From Pedobacter endophyticus (lineage in GTDB: Bacteria > Bacteroidota > Bacteroidia > Sphingobacteriales > Sphingobacteriaceae): a DNA stretch of 64,000 nt. Numbering within the stretch: position 1 is the first letter of the stretch; each line of letters starts with the position of its first letter. The notes below the pieces were generated by a model that was not told the DNA's origin, did not search any database, and saw only the letters and a list, made by a program, of their open reading frames with translations. The stretch is from NCBI RefSeq assembly GCF_015679185.1, contig NZ_CP064939.1, positions 4,774,001 to 4,838,000 on the forward strand. Direction: 5' to 3'. Position numbers and translations under genes: made by a program. Positions 9,066-18,284 of the stretch are shown piece after piece.

Positions 9066-9073
9066 CAAAGTTA
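9066..9073 (-). promoter_or_regulatory. -7 box for the transketolase pair
   Basis: TAACTTTG on the minus strand matches the Bacteroidetes -7 consensus TAnnTTTG. It lies 26 bp upstream of the ATG of the N-terminal transketolase gene, predicting a leader of about 20 nt. Confidence 0.55.
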
Positions 9074-9096
9074 ATATTTTAACTGCTATATCATAA

Positions 9097-9561
9097 TTAG
9101 TTGTTTATTAAATCGAGCACCTGCTGGGTAGCGTTTTTGGTATCTACCTTTTTGATAACGTGCAAAATTTTTCCTTCGCCATCAATAATGAAAGTAGTAC
9201 GCACTGTGCCCATGTATTTTTTGCCGTACATGTTTTTTTCGGCCCAAACACCGTAGTCATTCACTATTTTTTGGTCAGTATCGGCCAGTAAGGTAAAAGG
9301 TAAGCTGTGTTTGGTAACAAACTTTTGATGCGACTTTTCGTCATCAACGCTAACGCCTAAAACTACAATGCCCTTGGCTTGCAGGCCCTGGTAGTTATCC
9401 CTGAAATCGCAGGCTTCGGCAGTACATCCGGGCGTATCATCTTTGGGATAAAAATATAAAACCACCGTTTTGCCCTGGTAATTGCTTAACGATATTTCGT
9501 TGCCATCTTGATCTTTTGAAGTAATAGCAGGCGCCTGATCTCCTTCTTTAAGTTCTGCCAT
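9097..9561 (-). CDS. bcp: Thioredoxin-dependent thiol peroxidase (Bcp/PrxQ type)
   Basis: This 154-residue protein is a full-length peroxiredoxin of the Bcp/PrxQ group. The peroxidatic cysteine is C46 in DDTPGCTAEAC and the probable resolving cysteine is C51, the typical five-residue spacing. Conserved KTVVLYFYPKDDTPG and VRTTFIID segments are present. It reduces hydrogen peroxide and organic hydroperoxides in the cytoplasm using thioredoxin. It lies alone, followed after 57 bp by the transketolase promoter region on the same strand. Confidence 0.95.
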   Translation of the reverse strand: MAELKEGDQAPAITSKDQDGNEISLSNYQGKTVVLYFYPKDDTPGCTAEACDFRDNYQGLQAKGIVVLGVSVDDEKSHQKFVTKHSLPFTLLADTDQKIVNDYGVWAEKNMYGKKYMGTVRTTFIIDGEGKILHVIKKVDTKNATQQVLDLINN

Positions 9562-10047
9562 GTTTTAAATGATTGAATTTTGAATGTTTAAATGATTGCA
9601 TTTGCAAGGTAAACAGTTTAATTCATTATAGTGTTTATATCGGAGATAAATATGACTTTAGCTTGTTAAAGACTTTTCAGGTTTTTTATTTCAGAAAAGC
9701 AATTGCCATTTTCCATTTTAATGTTCGCCCCGTATTGCGCTCAGCCCTGCCCGTTCGTTGAGGCGGGCGTCCAATGTCATTCAGTTAAGCGAGATGAGTG
9801 TCATCCGATAGCTATCGGATCTGAGCCTTTCGACTTCGCTCAAGATAAACTCAGTCGAAGACCTTTTCTATATTAAAAAACAAATAAACATCGCCCTTCG
9901 ACTCCGCTCAGGGTGACAATGTTTTTTGTTTTATCCTTAACTTAATAGCATTGCTGCCCGTCCGGTCAAGCGGGCGCTCAGGGTGACAATGTTTTTCAGT
10001 TTTATCCTTAACTAAGGAGCTTTCAGTTTCAATCAACAAAACATTGA
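9562..10047. other. Intergenic region with dispersed repeats
   Basis: No gene is supported here. The region holds an 18-bp palindrome (9802-9819), a GTCGAAG-to-CTTCGAC element (9854-9902), and two copies of an A/T-rich module that begins GACAATGTTTTT and runs to ATCCTTAACT (9915-9953 and 9985-10016). Related modules recur near 15502-15625 and 38801-39112. Short open frames here translate only repeat sequence. Confidence 0.7.
9802..9819. repeat. Palindrome ATCCGATAGCTATCGGAT, copy 1
   Basis: This is a perfect 18-bp palindrome with core CCGATAGCTATCGG, one of five copies in the window. It sits inside the repeat-rich gap after bcp. Confidence 0.9.
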
Positions 10048-11781
10048 TTATCTTAAGAAAGAAATTTCGTATCGCCTTACATTGTCTTTCATATCCGTTA
10101 CCACGAGTGATAACGAATGTTTTCCGGCTGCGGTTCTTTCGTCGAAACTGTGCCAAAGGGTTGCTGTTTTCGTGTCAAACTCCATTAAAACCCATTTCCC
10201 ATCAATGTAGCCTTCGAAAGATTTAATGCCCGATAGATTATCGCTAATTTTAAATATCATCTTCGACAAAGCCGACATGTTTTTACCGTTAACGATGTTT
10301 ACAGGAATAATCCTCGGTGGTGTGGTGTCTGTAGAAATGTAGAAGCTACCGAAATTCCTCGGGCTGGCTTTTATATAACCATCTTCGAAGTAGCCGCCCT
10401 GCGAAGAACCACCAGAACTAACAATTAAAGCCTTGCTCCTTAACTCTTCCGGCAGATCATCGGCTTTGATCCATAAATCGAAGCCAATGTGAAGGGGTGT
10501 ATATCGATTATGAATCTGATGAATTGCAGAAAAAGCATTTCCGGCAGGTTTCGTGAGGCGTTTGTAAGTGAAGTTTAAATCGTTGTATAAGGTTCCCTGC
10601 TTAAATATTGCTTTTACCCCGTCGGCATTAAACTCATTTAACTTGTTATAAGGATAGACAATTCCGGCAGGAATGGTGGCCGCTGCAATTGGTGCAGAAC
10701 CAGCGTTAACCGTAAAGGGAAGGGTGGAGGAGTTGCCTTTAGAATCGGTGACAATGTACCGAACCTGATGCGATGCGCCATCGTTAAAGTTGATTCTGCC
10801 ACTGTTTATCAATCCGCTATAAATTTTTAGCGGGTTTCCCGGATCAACAAAACTTTTCTGGATGCTCCTTTTTGTGTTTAAATAAGTGGGGTAATCGATG
10901 TGCGAATTAATGGCCTTGCTGTTTTCAAAAGCAAAGCGTTCGAGGGCAGAGGTATAAACCATTTTTCCATCTACCTCCAGCTGGATGGAGTATACACCGT
11001 TGGTTCCCGACAGGCCATTATGACGATCGGTTACCACAATTCCGAAACCTACTTCGCCAGTTAAACTTACGGGGGCCAGCGTTTTGTAATTACCATTTGC
11101 GCCCGATATGCCGATTGCCTGTTTCGAAATCGATTCGTTAAAAACTTGTCCGTTTAACCTATAAACATAAAGCCCATGAATAACCGGAGGAATATTATCG
11201 GGAATGTTGATTCCGAAAAATTGCGGGTTAATGGTTTCTTCGGTCTTCGTGTCCCTGATTTCGAAGTGCAAATGTGGGCCGCCAGAGCTTCCCCTATTGC
11301 CCGACCAGGCAATGATTTCACCCTTGCGCACCGGAATTAACGCCGCATCGGGAAAGTCATCAAGCTCGAATGTTTTTTTCTCATATTCAAGATTTTTAAC
11401 AATGGTGGCTATTTTTGGTGCAAAGCGTTGCAAATGACCGTAAACGGAGGTATAACCGTTGGGGTGGTTGATGTAAAGTGCCTGGCCAAATCCACTGTTT
11501 TGAACCCTCAACCTCGAAACGTAGCCATCGGCAACAGCGTAAACTGGATATCCTTCGCGTTGATTGGTTCTAAAATCTATTCCCGAGTGAAAGTGATTAC
11601 CGCGAATTTCGCCAAATGATCCCGCCAGGGCAGGGGGCGTAATGCCCAACGGCTGCCGAAAATCGGTAATTGGATATTTATTGTCAGTAAATATTTGTTG
11701 TGCCGTAACGTGGCTGGTAATTAGTAAAAAATAAAGGCAAAGGATGATTTTAAATGTATGGTGGATTTGTCGTTTTATCAT
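10048..11781 (-). CDS. M23-family cell-wall metallopeptidase
   Basis: This 577-residue protein begins with a signal peptide (about 1-28, ending TAQQ). An M23/LytM domain follows: the zinc ligands H65 and D69 in HSGID, and H170/H172 in GGPHLHFEI, with YGHLQRF between. After about residue 190 come beta-rich extracellular domains of unknown role. It is expected to act on peptidoglycan in the periplasm as an endopeptidase. Its ATG lies 3 bp after the stop of the FAH-family gene, so the two are co-transcribed. Most M23 enzymes are shorter, and the long C-terminal half resembles all-beta adhesion or bacterial Ig-like modules without a clear assignment. Confidence 0.92.
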   Translation of the reverse strand: MIKRQIHHTFKIILCLYFLLITSHVTAQQIFTDNKYPITDFRQPLGITPPALAGSFGEIRGNHFHSGIDFRTNQREGYPVYAVADGYVSRLRVQNSGFGQALYINHPNGYTSVYGHLQRFAPKIATIVKNLEYEKKTFELDDFPDAALIPVRKGEIIAWSGNRGSSGGPHLHFEIRDTKTEETINPQFFGINIPDNIPPVIHGLYVYRLNGQVFNESISKQAIGISGANGNYKTLAPVSLTGEVGFGIVVTDRHNGLSGTNGVYSIQLEVDGKMVYTSALERFAFENSKAINSHIDYPTYLNTKRSIQKSFVDPGNPLKIYSGLINSGRINFNDGASHQVRYIVTDSKGNSSTLPFTVNAGSAPIAAATIPAGIVYPYNKLNEFNADGVKAIFKQGTLYNDLNFTYKRLTKPAGNAFSAIHQIHNRYTPLHIGFDLWIKADDLPEELRSKALIVSSGGSSQGGYFEDGYIKASPRNFGSFYISTDTTPPRIIPVNIVNGKNMSALSKMIFKISDNLSGIKSFEGYIDGKWVLMEFDTKTATLWHSFDERTAAGKHSLSLVVTDMKDNVRRYEISFLR

Positions 11782-11784
11782 TCG

Positions 11785-12396
11785 TTATTTTACTTCAAAA
11801 TTTAACAGCTGTCTTCCCTCAAGCGATGCTTCGAGCTTATCGCCCTGATTTATTTTTCCAACCCCTTCCGGTGTTCCGGTGAAAATGAGATCGCCTTTTT
11901 TTAAGGTAATGTATTGAGAAACGAAGCTTATTATTTTCTCGAACGAGAACAACAAATTTTTAGTGTGCCCTTGCTGGCGAGTTTCGCCATTTATTTTTAG
12001 CTCGAAGTTTAAGTCGTAAAGATTCTCGAAATCGTTTTTCGGCAAAAAGATGCTTATCGGCGCCGAGTGATCGAAAGCCTTGGCAAGCTCCCACGGAAGT
12101 CCTTTTTCTTTGTGTTTGCCTTGAATATCACGGGCGGTGAAATCTATTCCGAGGCCAACTTCATCAAAATAATTCGATGCAAATTTCTCCGCAATGTGCT
12201 TACCTTCTTTGCAAACTTTTAAAACCACTTCCAGTTCGTAATGGATTTCGCTCGAGAAATCGGGCAGATAAAAAGGTTTGTTGTCTTTTAGTAAAGCCGT
12301 GTCGGGCTTCATAAAAATTACAGGCGTTGTCGGAACGGGATTGTTCAGTTCCTTGGCGTGTTCGGCGTAGTTGCGGCCTATGGCGATGATTTTCAT
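11785..12396 (-). CDS. Fumarylacetoacetate hydrolase-family protein
   Basis: This 203-residue protein is a single FAH-fold domain of the short FAHD1-like type. Likely metal ligands are E54 and E56 in HYELEVVL and D85 in GLGIDFTARD; GRNYAEHAKEL at the N-terminus and FTGTPEGVGKI near the C-terminus are typical. Relatives act as oxaloacetate decarboxylase, acylpyruvase or isomerases in aromatic catabolism, so the substrate is open. It is directly followed by the M23 peptidase gene, with which it shares a transcript, though no functional link is evident. Confidence 0.9.
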   Translation of the reverse strand: MKIIAIGRNYAEHAKELNNPVPTTPVIFMKPDTALLKDNKPFYLPDFSSEIHYELEVVLKVCKEGKHIAEKFASNYFDEVGLGIDFTARDIQGKHKEKGLPWELAKAFDHSAPISIFLPKNDFENLYDLNFELKINGETRQQGHTKNLLFSFEKIISFVSQYITLKKGDLIFTGTPEGVGKINQGDKLEASLEGRQLLNFEVK

Positions 12397-12548
12397 TTAA
12401 ATATGGGTTAATTGTTTAATCGGCTAATTACCGATGGGTAATTGAATGCAATGGTTAACCATTTTAAACAGGCTTACAATTACCTTGGCAGTATGCAACA
12501 GTTAACCAACGTGTCCATACCGTTTCAAAAATAAAAAAGAAATTGATG

Positions 12549-13082
12549 TTATAAAACCGAGATTCGCTTTACCTGGCTTTCAGGGCCGGCCATTACCCTT
12601 AAAAAGTAAATACCCGGGTTTACCCTGCTCGGCATGGTGAAGGTTTTGGTTTGTTCGCCGGCATTCAGCCTTTCATTGAGCAAGGTAACCACTTCATTGC
12701 CCAGTAAATCGATAATTTTTATTGTGGTTTGTACATTATCTTTACCAATGGACAAGATTACGTTCAATTGGTCTTCAACCGGGTTTGGATAAATTTTTAC
12801 AATAGTGAGCAATTTGTCTTTAGCCGCCGCAACGGTATTGCCTTTACTGGCAGATGAATAGGTATTAAACATCCCGGCTCCGCCGATAGACATGTAAAGT
12901 GGCCGATAAGGCTGAATGTTTGCTTTGATTTCAGGAATTCGGCTGATCTTTTTGCTTCTGTTTTTTAAGCTAATGTGAATGCTATCAGTTTGTTGAGCCC
13001 AAGAATTTGCGCTGCACAACAAAACCATACACATAATGTATAGTAGTTTGGTGAGCAACGTTATTCTTTTGTAGAGTTTCAT
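12549..13082 (-). CDS. Small T9SS cargo protein with C-terminal sorting domain
   Basis: This 177-residue protein has an N-terminal signal peptide (ending SWAQQ) and a C-terminal domain from about residue 92 that begins VKIYPNPVEDQLNV and ends in GIYFLRV followed by VKRISVL. That is the type A sorting domain of proteins exported by the type IX secretion system. The segment between is short and without a recognised fold. The start is the ATG at 13082 in place of the adjacent TTG at 13085. A TACATTTG box lies 13 bp upstream. The function of the protein itself is unknown. Confidence 0.85.
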   Translation of the reverse strand: MKLYKRITLLTKLLYIMCMVLLCSANSWAQQTDSIHISLKNRSKKISRIPEIKANIQPYRPLYMSIGGAGMFNTYSSASKGNTVAAAKDKLLTIVKIYPNPVEDQLNVILSIGKDNVQTTIKIIDLLGNEVVTLLNERLNAGEQTKTFTMPSRVNPGIYFLRVMAGPESQVKRISVL

Positions 13083-13095
13083 CAAATTGGTAAAG

Positions 13096-13103
13096 CAAAT
13101 GTA
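13096..13103 (-). promoter_or_regulatory. -7 box for the T9SS cargo gene
   Basis: TACATTTG on the minus strand fits TAnnTTTG and lies 13 bp before the ATG at 13082, predicting a leader of only about 6-9 nt. Confidence 0.5.
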
Positions 13104-13205
13104 TTAATTTATAACAAAGAAATTAAACATTTTGTTTAAAAGCCATATTTTAACACAATTTAACAATAATTTTTGTTTTTGCAAAGTGTGAAAATACACA
13201 ATAAT

Positions 13206-13239
13206 TTGGTTGTTAATTTGTTAGAGTTTTTTACATTTG
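13206..13239 (+). promoter_or_regulatory. kup promoter
   Basis: TTG at 13206-13208 and TACATTTG at 13232-13239 are separated by 23 bp, which fits the TTG-N17-23-TAnnTTTG pattern described for Bacteroidetes. The GTG start of kup is 20 bp downstream. Confidence 0.6.
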
Positions 13240-13258
13240 CCGCATAAATAATAACGAC

Positions 13259-15235
13259 GTGTCAAATCATAAAAATGTCAACGCCCTAACGGCCGGAGGA
13301 GTACTGGTTAGTTTGGGGATTGTTTTCGGCGATATCGGTACTTCACCTTTATACACCTTAAAAGCAATTTTTAAAACTGCAAAAGAAATAGCGGAAAAAG
13401 GCGGGGGAGGTGGTTCGTACATCAATCCGGATCTGGTTTTGGGAGCATTATCGTGTGTTATTTGGACGCTTACCCTTCAAACGACGATAAAATACGTAAT
13501 GATTACGTTGCGTGCTGATAACAAAGGTGAGGGCGGAATTTTCTCGCTTTATTCGTTGGTAAGAAAGAAAGCGAAATGGCTCGTTATACCGGCAATTATA
13601 GGCGGTGCAGCGCTTTTGGCCGATGGGATGATTACCCCAAGTATCACCGTTACATCGGCTATTGAAGGGCTAAAGCTTAAGTTTCCCACCGTTCAGGTCC
13701 TTCCAATTGTGCTCACTATTATAGCGTTATTGTTTATCATTCAACAATTTGGTACCAATTTGGTCGGGAAGCTTTTCGGCCCGATTATGTTCCTGTGGTT
13801 TGCTGCATTGGGCGTTTCGGGTTTGGGACAAATTATTCACGACCCATCGATTTTCAGGGCATTAAACCCCTACTACGCCATTCATTTGTTGGTAACCAAC
13901 CCCGGCGCATTGGCCATATTAGGGGGTGTTTTTCTATGTACCACCGGAGCGGAAGCACTCTATTCGGATTTAGGCCATTGCGGCAGGCAGAATATCAGAA
14001 TCAGTTGGATTTTCGTGAAATTGATGCTCATATTCAATTATTTAGGGCAGGGTGCCTGGGTTTTAAAAAATCCAAATTATGATCCGCACCTGGTAAATCC
14101 ATTCTTCGAGCTGGTGCCTCCCGGTATGGTATTGTACATGGTTGGCCTCGCTACTGCGGCTGCGGTAATCGCGTCGCAAGCGATGATTTCAGGTTCGTTT
14201 ACGCTGATTTCAGAGGCGGTTCGCTTAAATTTATGGCCGAAAGTTAGAATTAACTACCCAAGTGTACAAAAAGGGCAGTTGTATGTTCCATCAATAAACT
14301 GGTTACTTTGTATAGGCTGTATTATTATCGTTTTGATCTTTAAAAAGTCCGATAATATGGAGGGTGCGTACGGTCTCGCCATCAACCTTACCTTTTTAAT
14401 GACAACGGTTTTAGTGGCTGTTTACATGCTCAGAAAGAAATTTCCAAAGTATCTGATCATAATTTTCGTTGTCATTTACGGCGCAATCGAGTTGGCGTTT
14501 TTAGCGGGTAACCTATTTAAATTTATACACGGAGGCTGGGTAACATTATTGATTGGCTGTGGGTTGTTGAGCGTAATGTGGACCTGGTACAATTCTCGCA
14601 AAATCAAAAACCGTTTTGTAAAATACGTCGAAATTGAAGATTACTACCCTGTTTTGAGCGAATTGAGCAACGATGAGGCTGTTCCAAAATATTGCTCGCA
14701 ACTGGTTTATTTAACCAGCGCCAATTTTAAGACAGAAATTGAATCGAAAATTATTTACTCCATTATTCAGAAAGAACCCAAGCGTGCGGATGTTTATTGG
14801 CTGGTTCACGTTGATGTGATGGACGAACCTTATACGTTAGATTACAAGGTAGAATTTTTGATACCGGGGAAACTGATTCGTGTAGATTTTAGGTTGGGTT
14901 TCAGGGTAGAACAGCGGGTAAACCTGCTTTACCGCAAAGTGGTTGAGGAACTGGTGAAAAACGGCGAAATAGACATTACAAGCCAGTACCCTTCTTTAAA
15001 CAGGCATAAAATTGCAGGCGATTTCAGATTCGTACTGCTGGAGAAACATCTCTCGAAGTTTGCAAAGCTGAGCTTTTATGAGCGTACTGTAATGGATTAT
15101 TATTTCATTTTGAAAAAAATGAGCTTGTCAGAGGAGAGAAGTTTTGGCTTGGATAGCAGTTATGTAGATGTTGAAAAAGTGCCACTGATTTTTGTAACGC
15201 CAGACGACATCGAACTAAATAGATTGCCCGTTTAA
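13259..15235 (+). CDS. kup: Kup-family potassium uptake protein
   Basis: This 658-residue protein is a KUP/HAK transporter with about 12 membrane helices in the first 440 residues and a cytoplasmic C-terminal domain. The opening motif GIVFGDIGTSPLYTLKAIF is highly diagnostic, and GGIFSLYSL and GTNLVGKLFGP are also typical. It imports potassium, probably with protons, across the inner membrane. The start is a GTG at 13259, supported by the family start (MSNHK then the first helix) and a well-placed promoter. A 50-residue membrane protein gene begins 4 bp after its stop. The C-terminal domain contains FLIPGKLIRVDFRLGFRVEQ. Confidence 0.96.
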   Translation: MSNHKNVNALTAGGVLVSLGIVFGDIGTSPLYTLKAIFKTAKEIAEKGGGGGSYINPDLVLGALSCVIWTLTLQTTIKYVMITLRADNKGEGGIFSLYSLVRKKAKWLVIPAIIGGAALLADGMITPSITVTSAIEGLKLKFPTVQVLPIVLTIIALLFIIQQFGTNLVGKLFGPIMFLWFAALGVSGLGQIIHDPSIFRALNPYYAIHLLVTNPGALAILGGVFLCTTGAEALYSDLGHCGRQNIRISWIFVKLMLIFNYLGQGAWVLKNPNYDPHLVNPFFELVPPGMVLYMVGLATAAAVIASQAMISGSFTLISEAVRLNLWPKVRINYPSVQKGQLYVPSINWLLCIGCIIIVLIFKKSDNMEGAYGLAINLTFLMTTVLVAVYMLRKKFPKYLIIIFVVIYGAIELAFLAGNLFKFIHGGWVTLLIGCGLLSVMWTWYNSRKIKNRFVKYVEIEDYYPVLSELSNDEAVPKYCSQLVYLTSANFKTEIESKIIYSIIQKEPKRADVYWLVHVDVMDEPYTLDYKVEFLIPGKLIRVDFRLGFRVEQRVNLLYRKVVEELVKNGEIDITSQYPSLNRHKIAGDFRFVLLEKHLSKFAKLSFYERTVMDYYFILKKMSLSEERSFGLDSSYVDVEKVPLIFVTPDDIELNRLPV

Positions 15236-15238
15236 CGC

Positions 15239-15391
15239 ATGAGGATTGCGATTCTAATATTAGGTATTTGCCTTTTTATTGCAGGTCCGGCGGCTAAAAT
15301 TTATGAGCTGGACCATGCGAATAGTTATATGATTGCTTCGGGCCTGGGACTGGTGATGATTACCGCTTTGGCGTTTATTGGGAAAAAGTAA
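15239..15391 (+). CDS. Small membrane protein, 50 residues, downstream of kup
   Basis: This short open frame begins with ATG 3 bp after the kup stop codon. It encodes two hydrophobic segments, MRIAILILGICLFIAG and a second ending GLVMITALAFIG, separated by a short charged linker (KIYELDHANSY). The hydrophobic pattern, tight spacing to kup and stop before the repeat-rich gap suggest a real translated gene, possibly a partner of the potassium transporter. I do not recognise the family. The chance that it is a spurious frame is moderate. Confidence 0.6.
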   Translation: MRIAILILGICLFIAGPAAKIYELDHANSYMIASGLGLVMITALAFIGKK

Positions 15392-15670
15392 GGCATTTTA
15401 GTTTGGTCGGTGGAAACACCTGCTGTCATCCTACGCCCGCCTTACTGACCGAACGAAAAAATGCTTTTAAGTTTAGCCAATGAGCTGTCAGTGTGAGTGG
15501 AGTCGAAGACTTCTTCTATAGGATAAAATAAAAAATATCTGTCCTTCGACTGAGCCTGTATTGAGCGTAGTCGAAATGCTCAGGATGACAATATTTTTTA
15601 TTTTATCCTTAACTTACTAGCATCGGGACGGGCAGTGAAGGATCTCCAAGCGATGGAACGCTAACTTCAA
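15392..15670. repeat. Composite dispersed-repeat region
   Basis: No gene is supported. The segment carries a 49-bp element bounded by GTCGAAG (15502-15508) and CTTCGAC (15544-15550), followed by the module starting GACAATATTTTTT at 15587 and ending TAGCATCG at 15625. Both modules recur near 9854-10016 and 38801-39112 in the same order. Confidence 0.75.
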
Positions 15671-17620
15671 TTAACTTTGCACCTGTGCCAATTTGCTATG
15701 CCTATAGCCGTAGGCAAAGTAAACAATAAGCCCTACCACCAACCAGATGCCGAAACCGATCCAGTTTGAAATTCCGAGCTCGCACATCATATACAAGCAG
15801 CTAATCAGGCCCAAAACAGGTATCAGGGACAGGTTTTTGGTTACACAGTAATAACAGATTACCACGCAGATAATCAAAAAGATCCACATCGGAATTTTGT
15901 GTTGAAACAATTTCCAACCGCTTTCGTACTTTTTGTCGATCGATACCTTCGAAGCTGAAATAAACTGCTCATAACGATCGGCTGGCAGGCTGCTCAGGTA
16001 CGATTCTGCATCCACCTTTTCTGCAAGTATAATTTGTGGTGCCGAATCTTTAACAATTTCTTCTTTAACAATCCTCAGTTCATCGCCGCTTAACGAAGTA
16101 ACGAAGGTTACCGTTTCGATGGTTTTTGGCGTATTGAAAAAGAAAGCTTTGGTTTCTTTTCCGTACTGCGTAAAGGCGAATACAAGTGCTAAAACAAACG
16201 CAACAGGCACAATGAGCTTACTATTAACGTACGGAATTTTAAACTTACCGCGTTGCACATCGGGACGGTTTTGAAGTACCAAAACGCCAGCGCAAACCAA
16301 TACAAAGGCAAACAACGTTCCGATAGAACAAAGGTCGGTTACAATAGTTAGGTTCATAAACAACGATGGAACGGCAACCACAAAACCTACAACGATTGTT
16401 GCGAAGGAAGGCGTTTTATATTTTGGATGGATCTTTGAAAATGATTTGGGCAATAAACCATCGCGACTCATGCTCATCCAGATGCGTGGCTGGCCCATTT
16501 GGAAAACCAAAAGCACACTGGCCATAGCGAAAACAGCACTTACAGCAATGATTCCACTCATCAATTTCAAATCAATCTGATCAAAAACAAAAGCCAGCGG
16601 ATCGCCAACGGCTAAAGTATCCGATTTAACAATCCCGGTTAAAACAAGGGCAATGGCCACGTATAAAATCGTACAGATAACAATGGCCCACATCATCCCG
16701 CGGGGCAAATCGCGTTGTGGGTTTTTACATTCTTCGGCGGTTGTAGAGATCGCATCGAAACCGATGTAGGCGAAAAATACAGCCGATACGCCCTTTAGTA
16801 TTCCCGATACGCCGTTCGGAGCAAATGGATCCCAGTTTTTGGTGTCAACATAGAAAATTCCGACAGCCAAAACCAACAAAATAACCGCTAATTTAACTAC
16901 TACCATTGCATTACTGGCATTGCGGCTTTCTTTCATTCCGCGATAAATTAGCCAGGTGATTAAGATAATAATGCCCAACGCCGGAAGATCGGCCACCAAG
17001 TGGAAGCCACCGATTTGGGGAGCAGTAAGCCATGCATTGTTGGCCAGGGCAGTAGCCGAGTCTAAGTCGGTTAGGTTTTTGCCTGCTGCAAGCAACGCTT
17101 CAGCATGCTTGTGCCCGTTATAGGCGCTTAAATAATCCATTGTTGCCCAATCGGGCACATGAATGCCATCGATGCCGAGAAAGGGTATTTTTATGGTGGA
17201 TAAGAGACCCGTAAAATAGTCAGACCAGGAGATAGCCACGGTTATGTTGCCGATTGAATACTCCATAATGAGCGACCAGCCGATTATCCAGGCAATTAAT
17301 TCGCCGAAGGCCACGTAGGAGTAGGTGTAGGCACTGCCCGAAACCGGAACCATAGAAGCAAATTCTGCGTAGGCAAAAGCAGCAAAGCTACAGGCAACGG
17401 CGGTGAAAATAAACAAAAAAATAACTGCCGGCCCCCCGTCTGCACTTGCCTTGCCAATGGTGCTGAAAATGCCAGCGCCGATTATTGCGGCAATACCAAA
17501 AGCTGTTAAGTCGCGTACACCCAAAGTTTTATGTAGCGTGTTATCATGATCGCCATATCCGCTTGCTGCATCTTTTAATATCTTGGAAATAGATTTCTTT
17601 CTAAATAGCTTTTCGAACAT
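15671..17620 (-). CDS. APC-family amino acid permease with large inserted loops
   Basis: This 649-residue protein is an amino acid-polyamine-cation permease of the cationic amino acid type. Diagnostic parts are DLTAFGIAAIIGAGIFSTIG in helix 1 and VFFAYIGFDAISTTAEE in helix 6. It is about 160 residues longer than the related permease at 49098-50555. One insert lies after helix 3 (about residues 150-190) and another of about 95 residues between helices 10 and 11, starting at ETKAFFFNTPK. Transported substrate is unknown. It lies alone, flanked by repeat-rich gaps. Confidence 0.93.
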   Translation of the reverse strand: MFEKLFRKKSISKILKDAASGYGDHDNTLHKTLGVRDLTAFGIAAIIGAGIFSTIGKASADGGPAVIFLFIFTAVACSFAAFAYAEFASMVPVSGSAYTYSYVAFGELIAWIIGWSLIMEYSIGNITVAISWSDYFTGLLSTIKIPFLGIDGIHVPDWATMDYLSAYNGHKHAEALLAAGKNLTDLDSATALANNAWLTAPQIGGFHLVADLPALGIIILITWLIYRGMKESRNASNAMVVVKLAVILLVLAVGIFYVDTKNWDPFAPNGVSGILKGVSAVFFAYIGFDAISTTAEECKNPQRDLPRGMMWAIVICTILYVAIALVLTGIVKSDTLAVGDPLAFVFDQIDLKLMSGIIAVSAVFAMASVLLVFQMGQPRIWMSMSRDGLLPKSFSKIHPKYKTPSFATIVVGFVVAVPSLFMNLTIVTDLCSIGTLFAFVLVCAGVLVLQNRPDVQRGKFKIPYVNSKLIVPVAFVLALVFAFTQYGKETKAFFFNTPKTIETVTFVTSLSGDELRIVKEEIVKDSAPQIILAEKVDAESYLSSLPADRYEQFISASKVSIDKKYESGWKLFQHKIPMWIFLIICVVICYYCVTKNLSLIPVLGLISCLYMMCELGISNWIGFGIWLVVGLIVYFAYGYRHSKLAQVQS

Positions 17621-18284
17621 TTTTGTTGCTTGTTGTATTCACCAAACTTATAAAAATATCAGTTAAAAACGTTTAAACCGTGATATTAATTTCATTACAC
17701 CAAAATTTTAATCCAATGTTGGTTGTTGGGATTAATTTAAAAACCAAGTAGAATTATTGTTTCAACGAACAGTTTACTGTCATCGCCTCTCAAACCACCA
17801 CGCCATTCCTGCGCTGGTGGTACCGTACGTACAGGATTATGCAATACATATTTTTATGCATTAAGATTTCAGTCAAGCTACCGTTGACAGATTCTCAGAT
17901 TCGATTGTATTTTCGACTGTAGTACACTTGTACCGATTTTTCACCGGTAGCGGAACCAAGAAATCTTTGAACTATTTTTCGATGTTGAGTTCAAAGATTT
18001 CTCCGCTTCGGTCGAAATGACGATTGCTGGAAAGAACTGTCATTCTAACTCCTTTGTTTTTCTTAAACTGACCTCTGGCGATGACGACCGTTCATACGGA
18101 GCGACCGTACGAATTCAAAAATAATTATCGAATTCAGATTAAAGTAAAATAAAGATAGTAATGTAATCCGTTTGTGTTTATTTAGCATTCGTTATTTCGC
18201 CTACTCTTTAAAATGCTACTTTTGCCAGCGCTATTAAAAAAGGCAGCTCCTTGATAATGGAGCTTCTAAATTCCTATCGTTAAA
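17621..18284. other. Repeat-rich intergenic region upstream of the Bcr-type exporter
   Basis: No gene is supported. The region contains a long inverted repeat (17959-18002), a terminal-type sequence ATGACGACCGTTCAT at 18081-18095 that recurs elsewhere, a TACTTTTG box at 18217-18224 and a small hairpin AGCTCC/GGAGCT (18245-18264) just before the ATG at 18285, which may belong to the exporter leader. Confidence 0.6.
17959..18002. repeat. Perfect 15-bp inverted repeat
   Basis: AGAAATCTTTGAACT (17959-17973) and its exact complement (17988-18002) surround a 14-nt loop. No poly-T follows on either strand, so this is not a standard terminator; it lies far from both neighbouring genes. Confidence 0.8.
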
